Below, one piece after another: positions 14,176 to 22,230 of a stretch of DNA of 64,000 nt (positions within the stretch are counted from its first letter, which is position 1; each line of letters starts with the position of its first letter). The stretch spans positions 59,774 through 123,773 of the forward strand of contig CANDBT010000008.1 in NCBI GenBank assembly GCA_947383005.1, read 5' to 3'. The position numbers and the translations under genes were made by a program. This DNA is from an uncultured bacterium. GTDB lineage: Bacteria > Bacillota > Clostridia > Lachnospirales > Lachnospiraceae. The notes under the pieces are model-generated. The model was not told where the DNA came from, did not search any database, and was given only the letters and a program-made list of their open reading frames with translations.

Positions 14176-14205
14176 TTGTCATCCTTGCTCAACATATGAT
14201 ATGAT
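14176..14205 (+). promoter_or_regulatory. Probable sigma-A promoter upstream of cysE
   Basis: TTGTCA (14176-14181), 18 bp, then TATGAT (14200-14205). The predicted leader to the cysE start is about 250 nt and includes hairpin repeats. Confidence 0.45.
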
Positions 14206-14379
14206 ATAGGACATTAGTAACAGACATTAATCAATGTTTTAGGGCGCTAAACGCCCGGTGGATGTTTGTCCGGCGCGACTGTAGCGAAGCGAAGACGTGG
14301 AAGCGCGAAGTGCGGAACAATCTGTGTATCATAGGGGTCAAAACACCTTTTGGCCCCAACATTATGTTATAGTTCAAAT

Positions 14380-14443
14380 GTAACAGTTCAGGCGGGTATC
14401 TTCTTGCCCGTCTACGCCGGTCAAAAGCCGTCTGAACTGTTAC
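14380..14443. repeat. Repeat B, copy 2 (short form)
   Basis: Outer arms GTAACAGTTCAG and CTGAACTGTTAC enclose an inner GCGGGTATCTTCTTGCCCGT hairpin. It lacks the long central palindrome present in copies 3 and 4, so it looks like a deletion derivative. It ends 20 bp before cysE. Confidence 0.8.
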
Positions 14444-14463
14444 GTTCAAATAAATAAAAAGGG

Positions 14464-15135
14464 ATGACTATTATGATTTTAAAGGATATCTGGCTGGATG
14501 TGAAGGCTGTTCAGGAACGGGACCCGGCAGCTCGTAATGCCCTTGAGGTGCTCTTTTTGTATCAGGGTGTCCATGCGCTGATTTGGCATCGTTTTGCCCA
14601 TTGGTTTTATAAACATCGGATGTTTTTTATTGCCAGGCTGTTGTCTCAGATGGCTCGTTTCTTTACCTTGATTGAGATTCATCCGGGAGCGGAAATGGGG
14701 CACGGGATTTTGATTGACCATGGCTGCGGGGTGGTTATTGGGGAAACGACGGTCGTGGGGGATAATTGTACGATTTATCAGGGCGTAACTTTGGGAGGCG
14801 TGGGATTAAATAAAGGAAAGCGTCATCCGACTTTGGGCAATAATGTGACGGTAGGCGCCGGCGCAAAGATTTTGGGAGCTTTTGAGGTAGGGGATAATTG
14901 CCGTGTTGCCGCCAATGCGGTTTTATTGAAGCCGCTGGAGAATGATACCACCGCTGTGGGTATTCCCGCCCGCCCGGTGAAAATCGGCGGGGTGCCTGTG
15001 CCCAAGGAACAAAGGGAGGAAACCGTGACTAAGGAACAGTATAAGGCCATGGAAGAACGGGTACAGAAGATGGAAGAGGAGCTGAAGAGACTGCGTCAGC
15101 AATTGGATTTGTTTTCCGGCCAATCGGAAACATAA
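14464..15135 (+). CDS. cysE: Serine O-acetyltransferase
   Basis: CysE transfers acetyl from acetyl-CoA to L-serine, giving O-acetylserine, the precursor used by cysteine synthase. The 223-residue product has the short N-terminal helical region of the gram-positive enzymes (DPAARNALEVLFLYQG, WHRFAHWFYKH). A left-handed beta-helix of hexapeptide repeats follows at about residues 70-175, with HPGAEMGHGILIDHG, VVIGETTVVGDN and YQGVTLGG. The catalytic histidines are in HPGA and IDHG. The C-terminal tail (about 195-220) is a charged coiled coil (EERVQKMEEELKRLRQQ). No cysK is next to it. An in-frame ATG three codons later is an alternative start. Confidence 0.93.
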   Translation: MTIMILKDIWLDVKAVQERDPAARNALEVLFLYQGVHALIWHRFAHWFYKHRMFFIARLLSQMARFFTLIEIHPGAEMGHGILIDHGCGVVIGETTVVGDNCTIYQGVTLGGVGLNKGKRHPTLGNNVTVGAGAKILGAFEVGDNCRVAANAVLLKPLENDTTAVGIPARPVKIGGVPVPKEQREETVTKEQYKAMEERVQKMEEELKRLRQQLDLFSGQSET

Positions 15136-15158
15136 TTTCTCAGGCATCCACATAAACT
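15130..15158 (+). promoter_or_regulatory. Possible sigma-E promoter of sipL
   Basis: ACATAAT (15130-15136), 14 bp, then CATAAACT (15151-15158) match KMATATT-N14-CATACAMT at 5/7 and 7/8 positions. The -35 box overlaps the cysE stop codon. SipL is made in the mother cell in C. difficile, which fits, but the match is moderate. Confidence 0.45.
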
Positions 15159-15201
15159 TTCTATAAAAGATTAAAATAGAAAGTAAGGTGGGTGCTTTTT
15201 C

Positions 15202-16782
15202 ATGTTGGAGCTGGTAAAAAAGAATATACATATGAATCGATGGAAAAACCAAGTGAATACACAGGTGACTTTGGATGATGATTTTATTGTTCCGGATACA
15301 ATGAGTGATATTGCGCAGGTGATCCTGGATACAGGTGAGATTCAGATTGAGCCGGTAAAAGTTCAGAGCGAGAAAGTGTCGGTACGGGGGAAACTGGATT
15401 TTCATGTGTTGTACCGCAAGGAAGAGGGAGGGCTACAGACACTTGGAGGGCTGATTCCGTTTGAGGAAACCATCAATGTACCAGGATTAGAGGAGAAAGA
15501 CTATGTAGGGGTAAGCTGGCAGTTGGAAGACTTAAATGTGGATATTATCAATTCCCGGAAGTTAAGCATTAAAGCGATTGTCACGCTGGAGGTCAAAGTG
15601 GAATCTCTGTTTGATACGGAGGCGGCTGTAGATTTGGGCACGGTGGAAGACGGGGAAGATAATGCCCCGCAAATCGAAGCGCTGAAAAAGACGATAGATG
15701 TGGCGGCGATTGCCTTAAGGCGTAAAGATACATATCGCTTAAAAGAGGAAATCACCCTTTCCGGAAGTAAACCGGCTATCGATAGGATTCTTTGGACACA
15801 AATGCGTTTGGCCGGGGTATCGACTCGTCCTTTGGATGGACAGATTCATATGGAAGGGTCATTGATGGTATTTGCCATTTATGAAAGTGAAGGCGATAAT
15901 CCTATTATACAGTGGGTGGAGGAAATGATACCTTTTTCCGGAGAATTGGAAATGCAGGGAGCGGTAGAGGAAATGATACCGGCGATTTCTGCCCGTTTGA
16001 TTCACAAAGAGATCGAGGAAAAGCCGGATTATGATGGGGAAATGCGGGAATTGGAAGTGGATGCGGTAATCGAATTGGATATTCGCCTGTATCAGGAACA
16101 GCAGATGGAAATTTTAAGTGACCTCTATGCAACTAACCGGGAGTTGTCAGTGGAAACCGGGGAAGCCTGCTTTGACAAAATCCTGGCCAGAAATACCGGG
16201 AAATGCAAAATAGCGGAAAAAATCTCCCTGAGCGGCGGGCCACGTATTTTGCAAATCTGTCACAGTACGGGAATGATTAAACTGGATGAAGTGGAGGCAA
16301 GAGAAAACACTCTGGTAATGGACGGGGCATTGGAGGTGAGGATACTCTATTTGACTGATGATGACAGCCGTCCGGTCCAGTCCGTTACGGAACTTTTGCC
16401 ATTCCACTATGAAGCGGAAGTAATGGACATCAGCAAGGACAGTGTTTGGTATTTGGAGACGGATGTGGAGCAATTGATGGCGGCTATGGTCGGCGGGGAA
16501 AATGTGGAAGTAAAAGCCGTTGTCCTGTTGGATATGTTGGTGCTGGAGCCGATTAACCGTCCGGTTATTCTGCAGGCAGATACGGCGCCTTTGGACACAA
16601 AGCGCCTGCAGCAAATGCCTGGTATTGTCGGATATCTGGTGCAGGAAGGGGATGAACTTTGGAATATTGCCAAACGTTTCCATACGACCACGGAAAACAT
16701 TATTACAACGAATAACCTGGCTTCGGATACAGTGCGGCCCGGGGATTGCCTGATTTTGGTAAAAGAGATTGTGCGGGCGTGA
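15202..16782 (+). CDS. sipL: Spore coat morphogenesis protein SipL (SPOCS + LysM)
   Basis: SipL localises to the forespore surface with SpoIVA and is needed to encase the spore in coat. The 526-residue protein begins with a DUF3794/SPOCS-type region (TQVTLDDDFIVPDTMSDI, VRGKLDFHVLYRKE) repeated about three times; similar 'hvLY' strands recur near residues 225 and 380 (MVFAIYESEGDN, VRILYLTDDD). The C-terminal 45 residues are a LysM module (GDELWNIAKRFHTTTENI...LASDTVRPGDCLILV), the part known in C. difficile to contact SpoIVA. A GGTGG ribosome site precedes the ATG and a sigma-E-like promoter lies 40 bp upstream. Together with spoIIID this shows the organism is a sporeformer. Confidence 0.92.
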   Translation: MLELVKKNIHMNRWKNQVNTQVTLDDDFIVPDTMSDIAQVILDTGEIQIEPVKVQSEKVSVRGKLDFHVLYRKEEGGLQTLGGLIPFEETINVPGLEEKDYVGVSWQLEDLNVDIINSRKLSIKAIVTLEVKVESLFDTEAAVDLGTVEDGEDNAPQIEALKKTIDVAAIALRRKDTYRLKEEITLSGSKPAIDRILWTQMRLAGVSTRPLDGQIHMEGSLMVFAIYESEGDNPIIQWVEEMIPFSGELEMQGAVEEMIPAISARLIHKEIEEKPDYDGEMRELEVDAVIELDIRLYQEQQMEILSDLYATNRELSVETGEACFDKILARNTGKCKIAEKISLSGGPRILQICHSTGMIKLDEVEARENTLVMDGALEVRILYLTDDDSRPVQSVTELLPFHYEAEVMDISKDSVWYLETDVEQLMAAMVGGENVEVKAVVLLDMLVLEPINRPVILQADTAPLDTKRLQQMPGIVGYLVQEGDELWNIAKRFHTTTENIITTNNLASDTVRPGDCLILVKEIVRA

Positions 16783-16913
16783 AAAATGCTTGCGCTTCAA
16801 ACTCTTTGAATGGAAAAAAGTGTCTGAGGTATCCTGAATTTTTGGGATATACTATTTCCGGATAAAGATTTATGACGTTTCCTATAAAGGGGCACATTTT
16901 CAGCCTGAATGGT

Positions 16914-17100
16914 ATATATTAAAAATGTGGGCGCCCGTCAGGATGCAAACAGCTTTGCAGCCGGAAAAAAGCTGTGGCCGTTTGTTTTACAGCTACCCGC
17001 ATTCAGCTGGTGCTTCAGATAGATCAGGGAAACCTGGACGGCATGCGTGGACTTGCAAGCACGAATGCCGTTTACATAGAACCGTATTCTTCCCTTGATA
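16914..17100 (+). ncRNA. Structured RNA candidate, about 180 nt, upstream of the SPFH operon
   Basis: The 524-bp gap between sipL and the SPFH gene holds nested complementary segments. GGGCGCC (about 16929) pairs with GGTGCTT (about 17009). Inside it GGATGC (16941) pairs with GCATTC. Inside that CAAAC pairs with GTTTG, and ACAGCTTT with AAAGCTGT. Further on CAGG-GAAA-CCTG is a tetraloop hairpin, and ACGGCAT (17037) pairs with ATGCCGT, enclosing CGTG/CACG. A TATATT box at 16914 could be its -10. No open frame of note overlaps it. Size and complexity suggest a raiA-motif-like or 6S-like RNA, but I cannot confirm either consensus from memory. No T-run terminator is clear, so it might also be a leader of the next gene. 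Confidence 0.5.
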
Positions 17101-17306
17101 AAACAGAACCAGTCGTGTTACAATTACAGTAACCCCCATTGTCTGCCATCAGGCGTCGCTATGAATACAGGACTGTCGTGATAAGTGTCCGGTTTCGGCG
17201 TGGCAGGCACGGGGGATGTCGACAGCGGGGAATAGGAAAAAGGCATGCTTTTGTTGAAGAACGGAGGACAGGAGCTGCAGAATGTGCGATACAGGAGGAT
17301 ATAGAG

Positions 17307-18644
17307 ATGGGAATTATTAAAGCGGCGGCTACTGCAGTACGGGGAGCGCTGGCAGATCAGTGGCTGGAAGTTGTGGAGCCAGGAAGCATGGGGGATCAGA
17401 CGGTTTTTGTCAGTGGGGAAAAAATCCGCAGGGGCGCCAATATTAAAGGAAGCGATAATACGGTGTCTGACGGGTCGGTCATTCATGTGTATCCCAATCA
17501 ATTTATGATGGTGGTGGACGGCGGAAAGGTTGTCGATTATACGGCAGAAGAGGGATATTATACGGTGAAAGATTCTTCCCTGCCATCCCTGTTTAACGGG
17601 CAGTTGGCGGATACGCTGCGGGAGTCGTTCAACCGCATCAGATTTGGTGGGGAGACGCCCCGGCTGCAAAAAGTATTTTATGTAAATTTACAAGAAATAA
17701 AAGGAATAAAATTCGGTACCCGCAACCCGGTAAATTATTTTGACAGTTTTTATAATGCGGAGCTGTTTTTGCGCGCTCATGGTACGTATTCGATTAAAAT
17801 TACCGATCCGCTGTTGTTTTATGCTCAGGTGATTCCCAAAAATGCCAGCCGGGTTGAAATCGGATCAGTTAATGAACAATATATGAATGAGTTTTTGGAA
17901 GCGCTGCAAGCTTCTATCAATAAAATGTCCGCTGAAGGGGAACGGATTTCTTTTGTGGCATCAAAAGGGACAATACTTAGCCGTCATATGGCAGAAGTGT
18001 TGGATGAAGACTGGAAGCGGGAGCGCGGTTTTGAAGTTATGAGCGTGGGGTTGGCCAGCATTTCTTATGATGCTGAGTCGCAAAAGCTGATTAATATGCG
18101 TAATCAAGGGGCCATGCTGGGAGATCCCAATGTCAGGGAAGGCTATGTCCAGGGCGCCGTTGCCCGGGGGCTGGAAGCAGCCGGATCAAACAGGAATGGC
18201 GCTGTGGCAGGTTTTATGGGTATGGGTGCAGGCATGAATGCGGGAGGCGGGTTTATGGGCGCTGCATCAGCCGCCAATATCCAGCAGATGCAGATGAATG
18301 CACGGAGCGGAAATATGCAGGGAAACGGTGGGAATAGTATCCCGGCTGGAGGGGTGCAGGAAACCGGCGGGAATAGCGGCGCCAGCGGTTTTGGCGCCAA
18401 TGAACAGGGAAAGAGCAGTTGGACGTGCCAATGCGGAACGGCAAATACCGGTAAATTCTGCAGTGAGTGCGGGAGTCCCCGTCCACAAGCAAAGACCTGG
18501 ACATGCAAATGCGGTACGGTAAATGCCGGAAAATTCTGTAGCGAATGCGGTTCGCCAAAACCGGATGACGGTACCTGGGTATGCCAATGCGGCGCGGTAA
18601 ATACTGGAAAATTCTGTGGTCAGTGTGGCCGTCCCAGGGGGTAA
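17307..18644 (+). CDS. SPFH-domain protein with C-terminal zinc ribbons (YdjI-like)
   Basis: The 445-residue protein starts at an ATG after AGGAGG; an upstream in-frame extension is not supported. Residues about 30-265 resemble the SPFH/band-7-like 'virion core protein' family, with NPVNYFDSFYNAELFLRAHG and ITDPLLFYAQVIP. A Gly/Met/Asn-rich linker follows (about 290-370). Three consecutive zinc modules come last, each of the form W-x-C-x-CG-x3-[NT]xGKFC-x2-CG (residues about 372-445). Order and domains match B. subtilis YdjI. The zinc-ribbon gene follows after 8 bp and the TPM-domain gene follows that, as in the ydj operon, whose products act at the membrane with PspA. No pspA is seen here. 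A structured RNA candidate lies upstream. Confidence 0.82.
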   Translation: MGIIKAAATAVRGALADQWLEVVEPGSMGDQTVFVSGEKIRRGANIKGSDNTVSDGSVIHVYPNQFMMVVDGGKVVDYTAEEGYYTVKDSSLPSLFNGQLADTLRESFNRIRFGGETPRLQKVFYVNLQEIKGIKFGTRNPVNYFDSFYNAELFLRAHGTYSIKITDPLLFYAQVIPKNASRVEIGSVNEQYMNEFLEALQASINKMSAEGERISFVASKGTILSRHMAEVLDEDWKRERGFEVMSVGLASISYDAESQKLINMRNQGAMLGDPNVREGYVQGAVARGLEAAGSNRNGAVAGFMGMGAGMNAGGGFMGAASAANIQQMQMNARSGNMQGNGGNSIPAGGVQETGGNSGASGFGANEQGKSSWTCQCGTANTGKFCSECGSPRPQAKTWTCKCGTVNAGKFCSECGSPKPDDGTWVCQCGAVNTGKFCGQCGRPRG

Positions 18645-18652
18645 ATGAAAAT

Positions 18653-19702
18653 ATGGCAGCAGTTATATTTAAATGCCCGAATTGTGGCGGTGATTTGCAA
18701 TTTGAGCCTGGGAAACAGACGTTTCGGTGCGAGTATTGTTTGTCGGAATTTTCACAGGGACAGATGGAAAACCTGACGGAGAATGTCGAAGAGAAGGAAC
18801 CTGATCGGACGACAGGGGATGTCGGGGAGGCCGTGGTATATTCATGCCCGGGCTGTGGGGCGGAAATTGCCACCACAAAGACCACGGCGGCGACTTTTTG
18901 CTATTATTGTCATAATCCTGTAGTGCTGTCCGGGCGGATGCAGGGGCAGTATCACCCGGATGGAGTGCTTCCGTTTGCCGTTGGCCGGGAAAGGGCATTG
19001 GAGATTTTCAGCCAGTGGATGGGCAGGAAAAAATACATACCAAAAGAGTTCTACTCCCAGGAACAGATAGAAAAGCTGACAGGAGTATATTTTCCCTATT
19101 GGCTGTATAGCTGCCAGGTAGAAGGGAAAATGGAAGCAGAAGGCAGGAAGTTTTCCCGGTGGACAGAAGGAAATATGCGGGTTACCCGGATGGAAGAATA
19201 TGTAATCAGCCGTGACGGGAGTATGAAGATTGCGAACGTAACCCGAAATGGCCTTTCGAAAGCCGACAGAAAATTGGCTGAGGGGGTTATGCCTTTCGAA
19301 ATGGAGAAAATGAAACCTTTTCACATCGGGTATTTGTCAGGATTTTTGGCGGAGAACCGGGATTTGGAGCAGCAATATTTTGCTGATGAAGTGGAAAAAG
19401 AAGTACGGGATTTTGCGGAAGCGTCTTTGCGCAGCAATATTGGCGCCGGTTATGATTCAGTGAAAATCAACAGCAAAGAAGTGCAGGTTTTGGACCCCGA
19501 ATGGAAGTATGTGCTGATGCCGGCCTGGACTTTGACTTATAGGGACAGGAAGACAGATAAAATATATTATTTTGCCTGTAATGGGCAGACGGGAAAAGTC
19601 TGTGGTGAGCTTCCGGTTGACAAGGGGAAGCTGACATGGCTGTTTATCTCCGTTTTTGTGCCGATATTTGCCGTGCTTTTGACGGTGAGCTTTATGCTGT
19701 GA
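18653..19702 (+). CDS. TFIIB-type zinc-ribbon membrane protein (YdjG-like)
   Basis: The 349-residue protein begins with a zinc ribbon (FKCPNCGGDLQF...FRCEYCLSEF, about residues 6-35) and has a second at about 64-90 (YSCPGCGAEI...CYYCHNPVV). A long soluble region follows. One C-terminal membrane segment (LTWLFISVFVPIFAVLLTV, about 325-345) would anchor it with the zinc domains in the cytoplasm. This layout fits B. subtilis YdjG. The start was placed at 18653 because AGGGGG overlapping the previous stop is the only ribosome site and the zinc ribbon begins directly. It is translationally close to the SPFH gene and is followed by the TPM-domain gene, so the three probably form one complex. Confidence 0.8.
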   Translation: MAAVIFKCPNCGGDLQFEPGKQTFRCEYCLSEFSQGQMENLTENVEEKEPDRTTGDVGEAVVYSCPGCGAEIATTKTTAATFCYYCHNPVVLSGRMQGQYHPDGVLPFAVGRERALEIFSQWMGRKKYIPKEFYSQEQIEKLTGVYFPYWLYSCQVEGKMEAEGRKFSRWTEGNMRVTRMEEYVISRDGSMKIANVTRNGLSKADRKLAEGVMPFEMEKMKPFHIGYLSGFLAENRDLEQQYFADEVEKEVRDFAEASLRSNIGAGYDSVKINSKEVQVLDPEWKYVLMPAWTLTYRDRKTDKIYYFACNGQTGKVCGELPVDKGKLTWLFISVFVPIFAVLLTVSFML

Positions 19703-19778
19703 AGACAGCCGGCAGATATATAGGAAACATTATAATAGGAAACGTTATAAATGGAGTTTACTTATCAAGAGGTGCAAA

Positions 19779-20702
19779 ATGGACGAGAGGGACGGAGAAC
19801 GCAAGAAAGGACGGAAGCTTTTCCGGGCTTTGCTGACAGGGCTGGTTGCCGGCGTGCTGGGCGTATTTGCAGGAGGAATGGCATTATCGGTCAGGGCAGC
19901 AGACCAATGGCCAGATAAGCCTGGCCAAAAGCGGGTATACGATCAGGCAGAGATTCTGTCGGAGACGGAAGAGGAGACGCTGGCGGAAAGCCTGCAGATG
20001 CTGCGGGAAAAATCAGGGATGGATGCAGTTCTGGTGACGACAAACAATACAGGGGGAAAGTCTTCGGAGCAGTATGCGGATGATTTTTATGATGAATTTG
20101 GATTTGGTGTAGGAAAAGATAAGAGCGGGGTCCTTTATTTGATGGATATGGACAATCGTGAACTGGTTATTTCCGCCTGCGGTGAGATGCTCTGGATCTT
20201 GACGGATAAACGGATAAACGAAATGTTGGATGCCGCCGTTAATGACATGGCTGACGGAGATTATGCGGGTTGTGGCCAGAGGCTAATTGAAAATACCTGG
20301 CATTGGAGTAAAGTGGGGATTGAAAGCGGCCAGTACAATATTGACAGGGAGACGGGAGAGATCAGTTTTTACAAGCCTCGCAAAAGTATCCGCTGGTATG
20401 AGGCGTTGCTCTCGGCTGCGGTGTCTGCTGTTTGTGCGGGAAGCGTGTGCATGAAGGTGAAGCAAGATTATGCCATGGAGAAAGAGAGGGGAAAGATTTC
20501 CGGCTATTATTTGTCATATCGGGCGGGCGCCGGATTTTATTTTCACAATCAGAATGATGTTTTGGTAAACAGCAATATTACGCGGCAGATGATTCCGCGT
20601 ACTTCCCACAGGACAACCAGCCATGTCAGAAGCAGCGGACGCAGCACTACTCACCGCTCCAGCAGCGGGCGTCGCCATGGAGGCGGCGGAAGAAGATTCT
20701 GA
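19779..20702 (+). CDS. TPM-domain membrane protein (YdjH/YgcG-like)
   Basis: The 307-residue product has a basic N terminus, a membrane or signal segment at about residues 16-40 (LLTGLVAGVLGVFAGGMAL), and then a TPM domain of about 130 residues (VYDQAEILSETEEETL..., VLVTTNNTGG, YADDFYDEFGFG, GVLYLMDMDNRELVIS). A second hydrophobic stretch (YEALLSAAVSAVCAGSVC) follows at about 210. The C terminus is rich in Ser, Thr, Arg and Gly and ends in RRHGGGGRRF, a common ending in this family. TPM proteins are membrane-linked, sometimes with phosphatase activity. It is the third gene of the ydj-like set. AGAGGTG precedes the ATG. Confidence 0.8.
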   Translation: MDERDGERKKGRKLFRALLTGLVAGVLGVFAGGMALSVRAADQWPDKPGQKRVYDQAEILSETEEETLAESLQMLREKSGMDAVLVTTNNTGGKSSEQYADDFYDEFGFGVGKDKSGVLYLMDMDNRELVISACGEMLWILTDKRINEMLDAAVNDMADGDYAGCGQRLIENTWHWSKVGIESGQYNIDRETGEISFYKPRKSIRWYEALLSAAVSAVCAGSVCMKVKQDYAMEKERGKISGYYLSYRAGAGFYFHNQNDVLVNSNITRQMIPRTSHRTTSHVRSSGRSTTHRSSSGRRHGGGGRRF

Positions 20703-20722
20703 TAAGGAGACAGATATAGGCG

Positions 20723-21022
20723 GTGAAGGAAGAAAAAACCACAGCAACGGCAAATTACACCTATTTGCTGAGATGTGCGGACGGAAGTTTTTACTGTGGG
20801 TGGACGAATCATCTGAAAGAGCGGGTGGAAGCTCACAACAGAGGCGCAGGGGCAAAATATACAAAGGGACGCAGGCCGGTAACTTTGGTATATTATGAGG
20901 AATTCCCTACAAAACAGGAGGCTATGCGCCGGGAATACGAGTTGAAAAAGTTGAGCCGTATTCAGAAGCAGCGATTGATAGCAAATTCAACATCGGATGA
21001 ACATTCGGTGCTTCTTGTCTGA
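20723..21022 (+). CDS. GIY-YIG nuclease-superfamily protein (YhbQ/UPF0213-like)
   Basis: The 99-residue protein starts at GTG. It has the single-domain GIY-YIG fold: YTYLLRCADGSFYCGWTN contains the paired 'Y-x-Y-L-L ... Y-x-G' core, followed by LKERVEAHNRG with the conserved arginine. GAKYTKGRRPVTLVYYEE follows, and then AMRREYELKKLSRIQK with the catalytic-type glutamate. Length and motif spacing match the UPF0213 group. Activity on DNA is expected for the superfamily, but the role of the bacterial stand-alone members is little known. It starts 20 bp after the TPM gene, so it may share that transcript. Confidence 0.85.
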   Translation: MKEEKTTATANYTYLLRCADGSFYCGWTNHLKERVEAHNRGAGAKYTKGRRPVTLVYYEEFPTKQEAMRREYELKKLSRIQKQRLIANSTSDEHSVLLV

Positions 21023-21093
21023 CGCAGACGGGAAAGAAGATATCCGGTCTGAATAATTACAATTTTTGTGATGTTAGGAGAAAGCAGATATTT

Positions 21094-22194
21094 ATGAAAA
21101 AATACGATTATGTATTGGTAGGAAGCGGATTATATGCGGGTGTATGGGCGAATGAAGCGAAAAAGAGGGGCCGGACATGCCTGGTAGTAGAAAAAAGGGA
21201 TCATATAGGCGGAAATGTGTATTGTAAGGATATAGAAGGAATTCATGTGCATCAGTACGGGGCACACATTTTTCATACCAGTGACCGGAAAGTGTGGGAT
21301 TATGTCAATGGATTGGCCGAGTTTAACCGTTACACAAACAGTCCAGTAGCCAACTATCGGGGAGAAATGTACAATATGCCGTTTAATATGAATACCTTCA
21401 GCAAAATGTGGGGAATCAGCACGCCTGAAGAGGCTAAAATTATTATAGAAAAGCAGAAAAGGTCAATTAGCGGTGAGCCCCGGAATTTAGAGGAGCAGGC
21501 GATCAGCCTGGTAGGGACAGATATTTACAAAAAGCTGGTAAAAGGCTATACGGAGAAACAATGGGGACGGGACTGCAAAGACTTACCGGCATTTATTATC
21601 AAACGGTTGCCTGTACGTTTTACGTATGACAATAATTATTTTGACGATTTGTATCAGGGAATTCCCATAGGCGGCTACAATGTGATTATCGACCGTATGT
21701 TTGAGGATTGTACGATTCATACAGGAGTGGATTACCTGCAGCATAAGGAATATTATGATAAGCAGGGGGAAAAGGTGGTATATACCGGGGCTATTGATGC
21801 TTATTATCAGTATCAGTTTGGCAAATTGGAATACCGGAGTCTGCGGTTTGAGACGGAAGTGTTGGATACGGATAATTATCAGGGGGTGGCTGTCGTCAAT
21901 TATACGGACAGGGAGACTCCTTACACGCGAATTATCGAACATAAGCATTTTGAATTTGGAACCCAGCCCAAAACCGTAATTACCCGGGAATATCCGGTGG
22001 ATTGGAAGGAATGCCTGGAAGCCTATTATACCGTCAATGACGAAAAAAATCAGAATTTATACCGCCAATATGCAGAATTGGCCGATAAAGAGGAAAATGT
22101 GATTTTTGGCGGGCGTTTGGCGGAATATAAGTATTATGATATGGATAAGGTTATTGCTTCGGCTTTAGGGCGAATACGGAAATTTGGTTTGTAG
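21094..22194 (+). CDS. glf: UDP-galactopyranose mutase
   Basis: Glf is a flavoenzyme that converts UDP-galactopyranose to UDP-galactofuranose, the donor of galactofuranose in surface glycans. The 366-residue length is typical. The FAD-binding N terminus (YDYVLVGSGLYAGVWANEAK) is followed by VVEKRDHIGGNVYC. The family signature HQYGAHIFHT is present, as are YTEKQWGRD, RLPVRFTYDNNYF and the C-terminal GRLAEYKYYDMD. The start has TAGGAG upstream. It is the first gene of the polysaccharide locus, and together with the transferases it implies a galactofuranose-containing polymer. Confidence 0.95.
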   Translation: MKKYDYVLVGSGLYAGVWANEAKKRGRTCLVVEKRDHIGGNVYCKDIEGIHVHQYGAHIFHTSDRKVWDYVNGLAEFNRYTNSPVANYRGEMYNMPFNMNTFSKMWGISTPEEAKIIIEKQKRSISGEPRNLEEQAISLVGTDIYKKLVKGYTEKQWGRDCKDLPAFIIKRLPVRFTYDNNYFDDLYQGIPIGGYNVIIDRMFEDCTIHTGVDYLQHKEYYDKQGEKVVYTGAIDAYYQYQFGKLEYRSLRFETEVLDTDNYQGVAVVNYTDRETPYTRIIEHKHFEFGTQPKTVITREYPVDWKECLEAYYTVNDEKNQNLYRQYAELADKEENVIFGGRLAEYKYYDMDKVIASALGRIRKFGL

Positions 22195-22230
22195 GATATC
22201 AAAAGCTTAAGAGATACAGGAGACTTTGTG

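Larger units (their letters stand above)
14066..14463. other. Gene-free leader region upstream of cysE
   Basis: This 398-bp stretch holds a likely promoter (14176-14205), a GC-rich segment with partial inverted repeats (14235-14330, e.g. GGGCGCTAAACGCCC), a GGGGTCAAAACACCTTTTGGCCCC hairpin near 14333-14356, and repeat B copy 2. I looked for a T-box (AGGGTGGNACCGCG) or SAM riboswitch core, as cysteine genes often have them, and found none. Confidence 0.6.

Noticed and set aside
14066-14463. T-box or SAM riboswitch upstream of cysE
   Set aside because: I looked for the T-box core and the S-box core sequences and saw neither; the hairpins belong to repeat families.
17139-17306. N-terminal extension of the SPFH protein
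   Set aside because: The extension is arginine-rich with no family counterpart; AGGAGG marks the start at 17307.
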